Shown: positions 18,066-29,100 of the stretch, one piece after another | How positions within the stretch are numbered: the first letter of the stretch is position 1 | How the letters are laid out: the number at the start of each line of letters is the position of its first letter | Assembly: GCA_009760855.2 (NCBI GenBank) | Contig: WPIO01000284.1 | Span: 7,501-60,000, forward strand | Origin: Cristatella mucedo | Taxonomy: Eukaryota > Bryozoa > Phylactolaemata > Cristatellidae | Length of the DNA: 52,500 nucleotides | Direction: 5' to 3' | Translations under genes and position numbers: made by a program | The notes under the pieces: model-generated | Database searches by the model: none | Told to the model about the DNA's origin: nothing | What the model saw: only the letters and a program-made list of their open reading frames with translations

Positions 18066-19190
18066 GCAGATGCCGATTAATAAATAAATCCTAGCTGATA
18101 AATACCAGCTGATTTAGCAGCCTCTTTTTGTATAGCGACAGACGAGCCCTATGATGGCTATCGCCACCGCTTGCAGCAACTATACGGCGGATCGCTGCAC
18201 TGCAGCAGGATATGAAAGCACAACCTCGGGGACGAGGTCGCGAAAATCAACCGCCTTACCTAGTGTGCCATCAATCGCGACTCATCAAGAATTCGTTGAG
18301 TCGCGACTAGAAGACCTATGCAGTCGCTCTGCGAGCTATCACAAAATAGAATACAGGAAAAGATTCCAACGGTGGGAGCTGCGAATCGAGGCGCTTGCAC
18401 GCGGCTCCGATCGTTCTTGACCGAGGAGACCGATACGCAGTGGAAGTGAGGAGTGTGGAGGTGAAGGACGCAGGAAGAGGAAATCTGGGACTGCGAAGAC
18501 AGCAGGGTCACAGAGTCACAATCAGGGACTGCGAAGACAGCAGAGATTTGCTGGTCGGACGGCGATTTGTGCTGGAGGCGTCCTTCTTTAGAGTTACGGA
18601 TTCACGTTCGCTGGGTCAGGGGGTGTTTAAGCGGCTAAATACTACTGCCTCTCGCCAACCACGTGCTGTCTGACAACGCGACAGCGTGAAACCGGGACTC
18701 GGAAGCTGCGGACGTCTACGCGCCCTGGGAAACCATTTATTAGAACCGGTCGAAAAATGTGGGCAGGCCACAACTGCTGATCTGTATCTGTCGCTTGTTT
18801 GAAAGAGCGAAGGCTCTTGAAAGAATGCGACATCGAAATTCGAAAGCACGACCCACGACTAAAGGGCAGCGAATGAAAGGAGGGCGGGGGGGGGGGCTGG
18901 GAATTAATGAGGGTCAGAAGTCAGACTCTGACAGCGTGCACGGAAGTTTTAGCTGCGTAATCGAGTGAGCTCACGCCGTCCGAAAACAAACAAATCGGTT
19001 CGAAGAAGCGAATTCGAACGTGAGGGGCAGCAAAGCAAGAGGAGACGGAGGCGATTAGCGATTAAGATTGCAGCGACGGACAATGCACTTGCAGCCTGTC
19101 TTTTCAGCATGAAGACGTAAGCGACAGAGCGTCGTACACTCAATGTCTCACTTTACACTAATACTACTAATACTACTGCGAGATAATACT
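18066..19190. other. Intergenic stretch, no gene recognised
   Basis: Contains an exact 19-base repeat (gggactgcgaagacagcag at about 18488 and 18526) and a G9 run near 18888. The open frames show no domain. Confidence 0.4.
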
Positions 19191-19194
19191 CTAC

Positions 19195-19302
19195 AGAGAG
19201 ACAGAGAGACAGAGAGACAGAGAGACAGAGAGACAGAGAGACAGAGAGACAGAGAGACAGAGAGAGGGAGAGACAGAGAGACAGAGAGACAGAGAGAGGG
19301 AA
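19195..19302 (+). repeat. (GACAGAGA)n microsatellite
   Basis: About 13 units of cagagaga with two gagggaga interruptions. Confidence 0.9.
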
Positions 19303-19381
19303 TAAAGGAGACTAGCGTCCCGCACATGAGACCACTGCGTGCAGCCATCTATCTGAGACCTATTAAAGGGCCGGTCATATC

Positions 19382-19440
19382 GCTGAATCTGGAAATAGAA
19401 ATAGCCACGCCCCCTATTTGAGGATCGTCATCGCCTTATA
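19382..19440 (+). repeat. Dispersed repeat DR3, copy 2
   Basis: Second copy of the 16125-16182 element (tctggaaatagaaatagccacgcccc). It directly abuts the (AAT)n end of a LINE-A tail. Confidence 0.6.
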
Positions 19441-19530
19441 ATATAAATAATAATAATAATACATTGTCTAGCGCTGTCGGAGAACTGTATCTCTCTATTG
19501 GCACTTTACAGGTGCTACAAATAAAGCATT
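19440..19530 (-). mobile_element. Solitary LINE-A 3' tail (minus strand)
   Basis: On the minus strand: gtagcacctgtaaagtgcc, agagatacagttctccgacagcgc, then (TTA)n. It is the LINE-A 3' end truncated to its last ~80 bases. Confidence 0.75.
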
Positions 19531-20284
19531 ACCTAACGTTTGGTGATAACATCCACGAGTCCACGATTACCGAAAATGATTATCCGAGACGTATAATGAC
19601 GTACACAGCCAAATGTATACAACCGTTTTAAGAAATTTTACATGCCAATGTGGTGTAATCAGAGTTACAAGCATAATATAATGGAGGCTCTCGGCGGCGA
19701 GGGAACGAGAACGAAAGACGGCGGAAATGGCTCACGTTTCTTTCGTTTGGAGTGGAGGCTCTCGGCGAGCGCTTGCGTGGGTTTGGTTGTCAACTGCCGA
19801 TTGGCCGACGGCACCGGGCGGCAGTCGCTGCTCGGCCGCACTTAACGCGCTTTCGGCTGTGCGCCCGCCGAAAAGCGCTTTTTGGCCTGCGCACTGACTG
19901 ATGCGGACCCCAAGGGGACTTCTCTCAGCTCTCACCTTTCACCATGTGCTGCTGCTCGCTTGTAAGCACAGCCTGCCGGGAAAGTAATTTACGCTCTCGA
20001 CATTTGCATTGGTCTCCTAGTCAGACAGGCATCCAGCTGTCTTTGTCATTCAAGCCATCCGAGTCGGCTGAAGTGATTGGTAATTGTAACACTTCCCGGA
20101 CGAGCGAGCATTCGACCTGGATGTTGGCCAACTTCGTTTGGCGTAAAGATATTGCGCAAGCGAACAAACTCTTGCGAAACCCTAAAAGTACTAGGCTGGG
20201 TGAGTGAGTTTACTCTCGCGATCGGCCGTACAGCAGCCGTGCAGCGACCGCCGTCGATGGTTTGTTAATCGAGGTGTCTTATAT

Positions 20285-20442
20285 GTAATGCAATGTATCT
20301 CCGTCTGTAAGTCCACAAAGTCATAAAGACCACGTGGGTGTTACGCTGGAGTTTTTTTTATAGCGCACTCACAGCCTAAGCGGCTTTCGGTACGCATTCA
20401 GTGGCCAACAGACTTCGTCTCACGCAACAAAGAGAAAGTGGG
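20285..20442 (-). mobile_element. LINE-B 3' end fragment (minus strand)
   Basis: The reverse complement matches 24510-24660: tctctttgttgcgtgagacg, ttggccactgaatgcgtacc, cttaggctgtgagtgcgcta, then the gtggtctttatgactttgtg end. Confidence 0.85.
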
Positions 20443-20458
20443 AACACGCCTCGGGTCG

Positions 20459-20530
20459 CCGATCAGAGGTCGATCAGAGGTCGATCAGAGGTCGATCAGA
20501 GGTCGATCAGAGGTCGATCAGAGGTCGATC
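20459..20530 (+). repeat. 11-bp tandem repeat gatcagaggtc x6
   Basis: Six perfect 11-base units (cgatcagaggt register) directly after the truncated LINE-B fragment and about 100 bases before the LINE-A copy. Confidence 0.95.
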
Positions 20531-20624
20531 CGCATTCTGAGACCAGAGACGCTGCAGCTGACGAAGAAACATCGTGCAGAGATTTATTTTCTGTCTAGAC
20601 TGCGTCTTGTGAGCCGAATCGGGT

Positions 20625-23528
20625 TTTATTGGGCAACCGGAAGAAAGCTGGAGGTGGAGTTGCTATGATCGTGCGCTCGAAATTCAACTTCAAGCCATTT
20701 GCGGTACCCTCGAAGCAGTCTTTTGAATCAATTGTCCTGGTCTCACCCGAAAACAAGCTACCGATAGTGGCAGTAGTCTATCGCCCACCAGGTACCAAAT
20801 CCTCCTTTATCTCAGATTTCTCCGATCTCATTTCGATTCTGTGTGCAAGAAATCGATCCTTCCTCGTTATGGGTGATTTCAACGTTCACTTTGATAACTT
20901 ATCTGACGCTTTCAGCACCGAATTTCGTACATTGACAGACTCATTATCTCTTGTGGCTCATGTGCATGGCCCTACCCACATCAAGGGTCACACACTCGAC
21001 CAAATTTTCTCATATAACTGCACTTTGTCATCACCAGTTATCACCAAATCCTGCTTATCTGACCACATGCAGATCTCATTCAATCTACAGTGTGTGCTCA
21101 CATTCTCCTCTAAAATAACCTGTGAATCGCGAAACCTCAAGACCCTTGACATCGATGCTGTCCGTGCGAGCATATCTGCTTCACCTTTGCTGCTCAGTCC
21201 TCCCTCCGATCTGTCATCACTGGTAGATTGCTACAACACGACACTAGCTGACACGCTCGACGAGTTTGCACCTTTGACAAAGCGCACTGTGCGCCCCCGC
21301 CCAGACGGCCTATGGTTTACCACAGACATTAAACTAGCCAAGTCTACTAAACGAAAGCTTGAAAAGGCATACAAAAGATCCGGACTAACTGTCCATCGAC
21401 AGGCATATGAAGACTACTGTAGGTCGTACCAATCGATCCTAGCAAAGGCTAAGTCTAGCTTCTATAGAAACATTGTTGAATCACAGATGCACAATCCAAA
21501 AATGCTGATGTCGACAATAAACCATCTCCTCAACCGTTCCCAGGTTAGCTCCTTACCAGATGATCCTTGTGATGATCTAGCCGATCGCTTCTCTCGATTC
21601 TTTGTGCAGAAGATAGACAAAATCAGGGAATCCATCCCTGCGATGACAACCTTCCCACTAGAATGCTGTTCCTCGGTTCCTGGCTGCGCCTCAATGTCTG
21701 CATTTAAACAGGTCACCAGTGATGTAGTCCTAAAGCTCGTATCTCAATCAAAGAAGACAACAAGTCCACTGGACCCCATTCCCACTGTCCTGCTCCTACG
21801 TTGCATTGATCTGCTGCTGCCATGCATAACCAACATCATTAATATGTCATTAGCCTCAGGTCAGGTCCCAGCACCTTTCAAAAAAGCTGTAGTCAGGCCA
21901 CTTCTCAAGAAAGCTACGCTAGACCAAGAGAACTTAAGCAACTACCGCCCAGTCTCCCTTCTACCATTCCTATCAAAGACACTGGAACGGGTCGTGGCAG
22001 ACCAGCTGAACTCGTATATCGAAACCTCACACCTTGCTAGTAAGTTCCAGTCTGGCTTTAGAGCTAATCACTCCACAGAGTCAGCATTGCTTCGGGTATA
22101 CAACGACCTACTTAGGAATGCAGACATGGGTAGAGTGTCTCTTCTTGTTTTGCTCGATCTTTCGGCAGCTTTTGATACCATCGATCACAAAGTACTTCTA
22201 GAGCGCCTCTCATCTCGCCTGGGCATCACTGGCACTGCTCTGCAGTGGTTCAGGTCCTATCTCAGTGGGAGACTCCAGAGTGTTGACGTGAATGGACAAA
22301 GATCATCTGAAGAACCTCTAAAATATGGAGTACCTCAGGGCTCTGTGCTAGGTCCGGTCCTTTTCACCGTTTTATACTCTCCCTCTTGCTGATGTGATTG
22401 CCAAGCACAATCTAGGCTTTCACTTCTATGCGGATGACACTCAGTTGTACCTTTGCTTTGATCCCTCCCAGCCTTCGAGCACCTCAAATTCTCTCAACTC
22501 ACTTGCTGCATGCATTGATGACATCCGATCATGGATGGCAGCAAATTTTCTAAAACTAAACGATGATAAAACTAACTTACTAGTTATGGGCAAACCTAGT
22601 GTTATTCAGAAATTGGAAAGGCTGACTTTCAAAATTGGCTCTGCCAGCATATCTCCAGTTGAATCAGCTCGAAATCTAGGTGTCATATTCCAAAGCGACC
22701 TCTCGTTAGACGACCACATCAGCTCCACAGTCAAATCAGCCTATTTTCAGCTTCATAACATTGCTAAAATTAGAGCTTGTTTAGATAAGGATACCACGTC
22801 CAAGTTGGTCCATGCATTCGTGACATCTCGTCTCGACTTCTGCAACTCACTGCTAACTGGCCTACCAGCATGTGCGATCAGGCGATTGCAGCTGGTGCAA
22901 AACTCTGCAGCTAGGCTTGTCTGTCGTGAGCGTCGCAGTTGCCACATTACTCCACTTCTCGCCGACCTGCACTGGTTACCAGTCAAGCAACGGATTGACT
23001 TCAAGGTTTTGTCGCTCACTTTTAGGTCTCTTCATTCTATGGCTCCAGCCTATCTTTCAGATATACTACCCCATCAGGCAAAGCATCGTACCACTCGCTT
23101 TTCGGAATCCAACAGTCTAGAAATACCTCGTACAAACCTTAAATCCTTTGGAGACCGTGCATTTAGCTCGTATGCTCCCACAGCCTGGAACTCCCTCCCG
23201 ACCTGCATCAGAACATCCCCTGACCTGACCACATTTAAAAGAAACTTAAAAACATACCTATTTAGGACAGCATTTAGTGGGTCCTTGTGATTCGTCCTCG
23301 ATGTGCTTATGCGTGCTGACACTGTGCCTGTGACCACTAACCACATTTGCATGCTGACCCAGTGCATGTAACCTCTAACCATGTTATTCATTTTGTTTGT
23401 TTTTCAAGCACGATTTTACTTACTATTCTATTGCGTATGACTTTGCAGCAAATGTAAAGCGCCTAGAAAGAGATTAAGTTCTCTGAGGGCGCTTTATCAA
23501 GTGCAATATTATTATTATTATTATTATT
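20625..23528 (+). mobile_element. LINE-A, longest copy (CR1/L2-like non-LTR retrotransposon)
   Basis: This is a 5'-truncated element of about 2.9 kb. It starts inside the APE endonuclease domain, continues through reverse transcriptase and the C-terminal region, and ends in a ~240-base 3' UTR. The 3' end (23455-23500) is a stem with arms aaagcgcc and gggcgcttt around cagagaacttaatctc-type sequence, followed by (ATT)n at 23505-23528. The 3' repeat, RT type and APE endonuclease fit the CR1/L2/Jockey superfamily. Truncation at the 5' side and lack of an LTR fit target-primed insertion. The 11-bp tandem array and a LINE-B fragment flank it upstream. Confidence 0.93.
20629..23290 (+). pseudogene. 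LINE-A ORF2 (endonuclease-reverse transcriptase), one frameshift
   Basis: Two frames, 20629-22392 and 22394-23290, are one protein split by a single extra T in the run at 22370-22373; the other copies have one T fewer. Endonuclease motifs by residue from 20629: YRPP 51-54, GDFNVH 82-87, SDHMQIS 144-150. Reverse transcriptase: LLDLSAAFDTIDH near 22153-22190, GVPQGSVLGPVLF before the frameshift, and the catalytic YADD at 22427-22438. The C-terminal region (SRLDFCNSLLTG, ARLVCRE, DLHWLPVKQRIDFK, AWNSLP, LKTYLFRTAF) is typical of the group. The N-terminal part of the endonuclease is missing. The copy cannot make a full enzyme, but the damage is light, so it is fairly young. Confidence 0.93.
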
Positions 23529-23697
23529 AAAGCTGCAGAGTCTCTACACCTAGAGATGGATGCGCAACTCTCACGTTGCAATCTCACGTTCTCTCACAAC
23601 CCCCTATAATTAGGATAATTAGAAGATTGCAATACTTAGAAGAGCAAAGCCTTCTTTCGTCCACCCACACGCCTGCGGTGTCCAATGAATAGCAATA

Positions 23698-23748
23698 TCC
23701 CTTTTATTATCGTTTAGTTTAAGGAAGTTTGCTGGCGGATCGAATGCA
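23698..23748 (-). repeat. Short LINE-A fragment (minus strand)
   Basis: tatcgtttagtttaaggaagtttgctggc corresponds to the reverse complement of the LINE-A segment coding FLKLNDDKT. Only ~50 bases are recognisable. Confidence 0.5.
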
Positions 23749-23924
23749 TGCAAAGCAAGCATTCACTGTATCAATGGCTTAAGCTCCGTGCATCACAACT
23801 GTGCAGGTCCTTCGGCACCGCAGTTGAAAATGCTGGATCTGCCACTGCATCCGGAAACTGCTCTAAGGAAGGAGGCTATTGCCCCATGCCCATACATATA
23901 AATAAAATAAAGTAAATATCTTCA

Positions 23925-24020
23925 TATATACTTTATAATATATATTATACATTATATCTAATATATTACTTTAATATATATATATATAATAATCCATATA
24001 TATATATTTATAATTAGATT
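23925..24020. repeat. AT-rich (TA)n-like block
   Basis: About 95 bases of TATA/ATAT words. It directly adjoins a LINE-A/SINE-1-type tail on the minus strand, as its AT-rich 3' extension. Confidence 0.7.
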
Positions 24021-24085
24021 ATATTTATTCACTTGTATAGCGCCTAAAGAACACTGAATCTCGGTCCAGCTGCTTCACGAGCGAG
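24020..24085 (-). mobile_element. SINE-1 / LINE-A-type tail (minus strand)
   Basis: Minus strand: gaagcagctggaccgagattcagtgttctttaggcgctatacaagtgaataaat. It is closest to the SINE-1 tails at 14890 and 34850. No tRNA head remains upstream. Confidence 0.6.
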
Positions 24086-24121
24086 CAGGAAGGAGGAGAC
24101 GGACGTCGACCACCGGCAGCG

Positions 24122-24675
24122 GTTTGAGCACGTGTCACCTTTGTTGAAAGAGCTAGGGTGGTTGCCGGTTGAGCAAAGGATACAGAACAAAGTTCTTACG
24201 CTGACCCACAAGGCCCGCCACGGCTTAGCTCCTTCGTACCTAGCTGAACTGCTGCATCAGTTTCAGCCTCTTCGCGCCCTCAGGTCCTGTGTGGACAATA
24301 AATTAGCTGTTCCATTCCTCCGCTTAAAGACCGTTGGTGATAGAAGCTTTAGCTCTGCAGGTCCTAGGCTGTGGAACTCGCTTCCACAATTCTTACGCAA
24401 CGACAACTACTCTCCAACTGCCGACTATGGCACATCTTTTTCAGCGGTCCTGAACTGCTACTTCTATGCTACTCACTACCTCAACTGCTCTCCTGACTGT
24501 GCTATGCTTCCCACTTTCTCTTTGTTGCGTGAGACGAAGTCTGTTGGCCACCGAATGCGTACCAAAAGCCGCTTAGGCTGTGAGTGCGCTATACAAAACT
24601 CTCCAGCGTAACACCCACGTGGTCTTTATGACTTTGTGGAGTTACAGACGGAGATACATACATACACACATACAT
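24122..24675 (+). mobile_element. LINE-B, longest 3' fragment
   Basis: Holds the C-terminal 100 or so codons of a second CR1/L2-like RT protein: PLLKELGWLPVEQRIQNKVLTL, HGLAPSYLAELL, LRSCVDNKLAVPFLRLKTVGDRSFSSAGPRLWNSLP. A 3' UTR follows, ending in ccgcttaggctgtgagtgcg...gtggagttacagacggag and (ATAC)n at 24655-24675. It differs from LINE-A in sequence and tail. It ends about 120 bases before the TATA box of M4 copy 2. Confidence 0.85.
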
Positions 24676-24794
24676 GGCCGCCGCGAGCTCCTGGTGGAAT
24701 TCGGTGGCGCTCCGCGGTGGCGCGGGGCGCCACCGCACCACCCGGACACCGGTGACCTCCGGTGACCTCGGGCGGACAGCATTAGCGAGAGGGC

Positions 24795-24802
24795 TATAAA
24801 AG
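24795..24802 (+). promoter_or_regulatory. TATA box, probable promoter of M4 copy 2
   Basis: A consensus tataaaag in a GC-rich context, 399 bases before the copy 2 start codon. It is a better TATA match than the one before copy 1, and the flanking sequence differs, so the two copies may have different promoters. Confidence 0.5.
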
Positions 24803-25193
24803 CGCGCGCGGCGGCGGCGCCTCCAGCACCTTTCGCGCGTCTCGTGGCGCCAGCGACTCGAATTTGACGGCAAGTCGTCCGGCCCTTCCGTCAGCGCGAC
24901 GTGAGCAATCCGAGATTGCCAACGACGTCGTGCCTGCGTCGGCGGCGTTCGACCAGTATCCAACCGGCAGCCGATCGGTACTTCGCGTGCCAAAGACTGA
25001 GCAGCAGGAACTCGCGCCGCCGCCTTCGCCGCGGGCACGAAGTCGACTCTCGGCCGTAGCGACGCGCGAGAAGCCTCGCAGCTTCCGCTGCGGAGGAGTC
25101 GTCGCTAAGGAGCCTGCCGACGACGACGCCGCCGCCGCCGCCGTCGTCGCATGATTCTCCCGGCGGCCCGGTGGTCTGTCGGCCTCGGACGAC

Positions 25194-27142
25194 ATGGCGG
25201 CCCGATGCGCCATCTTGCTCTCGGCGGTGCTTCTTCTCGTGGGTGAGGAGGCGATGCGTTCGCGCAGAATCGCGAAAAGCCAGCGAAAAGCAGCGGCGGA
25301 CGGTCGCTCTCCTCCGCCGCCGTCGTCCCACTTCTTTCCAGCCGACGCGGCTCGAGTCGTCGAAATAACGAATCGTCGTGGCGGCACGTCGTGGCGGCGC
25401 GCTTTGTGGGGCGCGCTGTGGCAATGGTGGTGGGACGTACGCGTGACCCCGGACATCAACGACGCCGTGCAGATCGAAGGCGGAGGCGTCCTCGTGGCGA
25501 AGAGGGAAGCCCCGACGGCGACCGGGACGCGCAAGGTGGCTTCCGCTTCCGCCTCCGCTGCCAAAAAGTCGGAGCACTTTGGTCCCGCGCGCCGCCGCGC
25601 CCCGCGCCACGACGTGACGGAAGTGGCCGGCGCGCTCCGCGCGGCCGACGAAGACGTTCTCCCGGTTTTGGGCGCGACGAGAAAGCGATGCTCTTCGCGC
25701 GCGCTCTCTGAACGCAAGCTCCCTCGCTCGTTCGCTCGCACGAGCAGGTCCGCTATGAGCAGAAGCACTTGGGGATTCCGGTGTACGGCGCAGTCGTCAC
25801 GGCGGAGCACGACCAGACCGGAGAGCTGACCGGTGGGTGGCACGGTCAGGTGGTCGCCGACATCAAGGCCGACATCGAGGTCGATTCGCCCAAAGCGGCC
25901 GTGCCAGTCGAGCCGTTCCGGGTGCTGCGACGCGCGTTCGGCCACGACCTGATCGAGCCGTCCCGCGTCGTGCTGTCCGTGAGTGCGCATGCGCGCGAGC
26001 GTGCTCGAGCTCGCCCCGCCAACGTGATCGGGCTCTGCGCTCTCTCTCTCTCCCTCTCTCTCTCTCTCTCCCGCGCCGTGCTGTCTCTGAGTGCGCATAG
26101 GCATCGCTGCGTGCCCTTCGCCGCCGCTCAGATGCAAGCGGCGGCCGGCGAAGGGCACGCAGCGGCGGCCGGCCGAGGGGCTCCGAGCGGACGCTGCAAC
26201 GAGCCGGCCGCCTCGCGCGCCGGCCGCCGACGTGCGAGCGTGCGGTCGCCGAGAGGCGGTCGTCGCTAGGCGGCGGTCGGTTGGACGGTCGGTGCTCGCA
26301 AACCGTCGACACGAACGAGCAACGTGAACGTGCGGTGACGATGACGCTCTGGACCATTTCGCTTTCCGCTTCTCGACCGCTTCGCTACTCGACCTTTTCG
26401 CTTCTTGACCTTCTCCGTAGAACGAGCAAGCCGTGCTCCACATCTACGTGGACGCCGCCAGCGTGGCGCGCCTCGCCTACCTGACCAGCTACGTCATCGA
26501 GAAGAGCCACGCGGCGGCGGCGAGGAACGACGACGATCGGCGGTTGATCGGCATCCCTGCTCGTCCGTTCGGCTTCGTCGACGCCGAGAGTGGAGAGGTG
26601 GGCAGAGGCCGGGCGCTAGGGGCAGCGGACCGGGCAAGCCTTCGAGCAAAATGGCGGCGCGGCGGCGCCTTCCGGCGAATGTCCCAAATGGCGATGTTGT
26701 GCGTCAGGCGCGCGAGCATACGCGAGATTTCCGCCCGGCTCTTGTCTGGTTCTTGGCTATTCGAATTCGGTGCATGCACGCAAGGTGCCGCGCGGCACTT
26801 GGCCCGTTCGTGTCGGCGGCTAGTGCCACCTCTGGGACAACTTGGGCGACAGTAAGTGCGATCGCTGAAAATTCTCCAATTTCGAAGATCAAGTAACGAG
26901 CGCATGGTATCGCGCAGTGAGGTAAAGTGCTTCGAGCGCTTCCTTCATTTGATTCTCATTTCGCTTTCTTGGGAGACGACTTGCAAAAAAGTCCGCCCAA
27001 GCTGGTAGCTCGCCGCCACGGCGTTTTGCGTCGTAGGTTGAGGCCAGCGTTAGCAGCGTTGAGGCCAGCGTTAGCGGCGCTCTCGCGCTCTCCCTCGCTC
27101 AAGCGCCCGCTTGTGCTTGCAGCTGCTGGCCAAGTGGGACGG
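25194..27142 (+). pseudogene. M4 metallopeptidase copy 2, 3'-truncated duplicate
   Basis: Exons 25194-25242 (signal peptide MAARCAILLSAVLLLV), 25342-25664, 25748-25978 and 26421-26597, then the first 20 bases of exon 5 (27123-27142, LLAKWDG). Splice sites and phases equal those of copy 1, and all these exons are open. Exon 3 differs from copy 1 by ten substitutions and two small indels; one indel is a tandem duplication of gccgacatc plus one codon. After WDG the sequence is unrelated and runs into a (CACACG)n tract. So copy 2 encodes the signal peptide and propeptide only, with no HExxH domain in this window. It could be a dead fragment, or a gene for an isolated propeptide-like inhibitor. 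Introns are homologous too, so it arose by DNA duplication, not retroposition. Confidence 0.82.
26105..26172. repeat. GC-rich hairpin in M4 copy 2 intron 3
   Basis: cgctgcgtgcccttcgccgccgct and its reverse complement (with a 4-base bulge) flank the short loop cagatgca. About 25-bp arms. Copy 1 has the minisatellite at the corresponding intron instead. Confidence 0.75.
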
Positions 27143-27250
27143 CCGAAAGAGTTGCGTTTTGACGCTCAGCGTCTGCATTGTGGACTACAACAAATATGTT
27201 TGCAAAATATGTATGTTTGCTTCGATGAGCATCATACACTGTGTGCTGTA

Positions 27251-27389
27251 TACACACGCACATGCACACGCACACGCACACGCACACGCACACGCACACG
27301 CACACGCACACGCACACGCACACGCACACGCACACGCACACGCACACGCACACGCGCACACACACACGCACACACACACGCACACGCAC

Positions 27390-27444
<55 letters not shown>

Positions 27445-27489
27445 GCACGCACGCACACGCACACGCACACACACACACACTCATATATA
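27251..27489 (+). repeat. (CACACG)n / (CA)n microsatellite
   Basis: About 240 bases of alternating purine-pyrimidine repeat, a sequence type able to adopt Z-DNA. It follows the breakpoint of M4 copy 2 by about 110 bases. Confidence 0.95.
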
Positions 27490-27539
27490 TATGTAATGAA
27501 TGATTCACTGAAATTGTGAACAGATCTACATTAAGTGTT

Positions 27540-27690
27540 TGAGCCCTGCCCTGCTGGGGTCGCGGGTGCTACCCAAGACTCCCGGTTCGATCTGGTCTCC
27601 GGCGCCATTTGCAAAAAGACGAACAGCGACGACAGGTCGCAGGTCGCCCTCGTTGGTCCGCGGACTAATTACGACATAGAGCTAGCGAAT
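27540..27690 (+). repeat. tRNA-derived SINE-like element
   Basis: Contains a B-box-like sequence (actcccggttcgatctgg) followed by ctccggcgccatttgcaaaaagacgaac and ggtccgcggactaattacgacat, which are shared with 13312-13390. Two copies of the body make a dispersed family likely. Confidence 0.55.
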
Positions 27691-27699
27691 CTTTTTCTA

Positions 27700-29100
27700 G
27701 GAATCAGCCTGCTCACTTCGATTCAATTATATTCATAGGAAATTGAGGTGATTTCACTGTCTCATTTTACCGTTTACAGCAGCGATTTGTTTAGGTGAAA
27801 GCGCTCTCTCTGCCTGTGTCGTCCGGTATAATGACGGCGGCATGCGTCGCTGCAGGCTGTGCTGGTGGTACCAAAGGGTCACGTGTTGTTTCCTAAGTCC
27901 TACAAGTGTGTATCTATCTATCTATTTGTTAAATTATTTATTAAACAATACGTACCGCTGGCCACTTATGCAGCTCGATGCCTTCAGGTACATCGGCCCC
28001 TGTTACAAAATATCGGTCGGGGATCGGCGTCTGCTTTTGAGAGCTAACCAAGATGCCACGTCTCCAATATTTGTGACCCGATCAACTTGACATTTGAAAC
28101 ACGTCATTATTTAGGCTTAAACATCATTCCTGTCGTCTGTCTTGCATGTTGATCCGGATCTGGATCGACTTAGTTTGGTTCTTGAGTCTCTAAGCTATTA
28201 GTCACCATTTTACTCACGTGTCTTTCAAAATGTCACAGGTAAGCTATAATAACTATCCGATTAACGTAAAATTTGAAGTAGACGCTCCTCGGTATGTAGT
28301 GTAAAGTTTCGCGACCGTAAAAGACGAGCTATAATAACCCTAAATTAATATAAAATAAATTAAGTTAATAATAAGCATACATAATTATTTAACAAACATT
28401 ATTATTAATACATTGTGAATAGACCCCGAGCTATTTTCAATTGTTGTATGCTTCTGCCGTTTCATTCGTTGTCTTCTTTGGCCGTTTTCTCTGCATTGGT
28501 CTACGGTCCCTTTTTTATTCTACAGCTTATACTATTCTATTCTTATAAACTATGTATACATTTTTATTTTATTCTTTAAGTCAATTTTTATCCTGATGAC
28601 GTAAAATGGGGAATATATAATCTGGGTTCACCTGCCCTTACATACCGCTATATCGGAAACTACTCGTAGCTATTGCCTAGGTTGTGCAAGTATAGCTTAC
28701 ATGTGTCCTATTATGGGTAACCCGACAACAGCGCACGTATAAAAAGCGTGTCGACCGAAGTCACGTGCCAAAAGTAATTCTTAAGGTTTTGCGGGTTTAA
28801 ATAGAGATTCATAATTAGAATACGTTATTCAGAGAAAATTCTCACAAATAATAACTCATGTCACATTATAGTGTATGCAAGCTTATATATATATTTTTTT
28901 GAATCGTATAACTATATATACGGAGTAATTATAGCCTAATAGTGTTTGCTTATTTTTTAACTAGATCCTCAGGTCGTGTGCGATTCTTTGAAGGCAATTT
29001 TCCACTGGGAATGTTCCGAGGTGGGCTGCTGATGTTTCTAGCACAAACAATCGGATCCACAAATAAATGAGATACGGCTGCCATTTACACAATTCCAGTT
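27700..29100. other. AT-rich intergenic stretch
   Basis: No gene recognised. Reading frames are short and domain-free. The sequence grows AT-rich from 28250 on. It includes a (TCTA)n run near 27912. Confidence 0.45.

Noticed and set aside
19195-19302. CRISPR-like array of short repeats
   Set aside because: Units are 8-base cagagaga without unique spacers; it is a microsatellite in a eukaryotic genome.
27099-27508. Cys/Val and His/Thr-Ala-rich frames near 27.3 kb
   Set aside because: Products of the (CACACG)n microsatellite.
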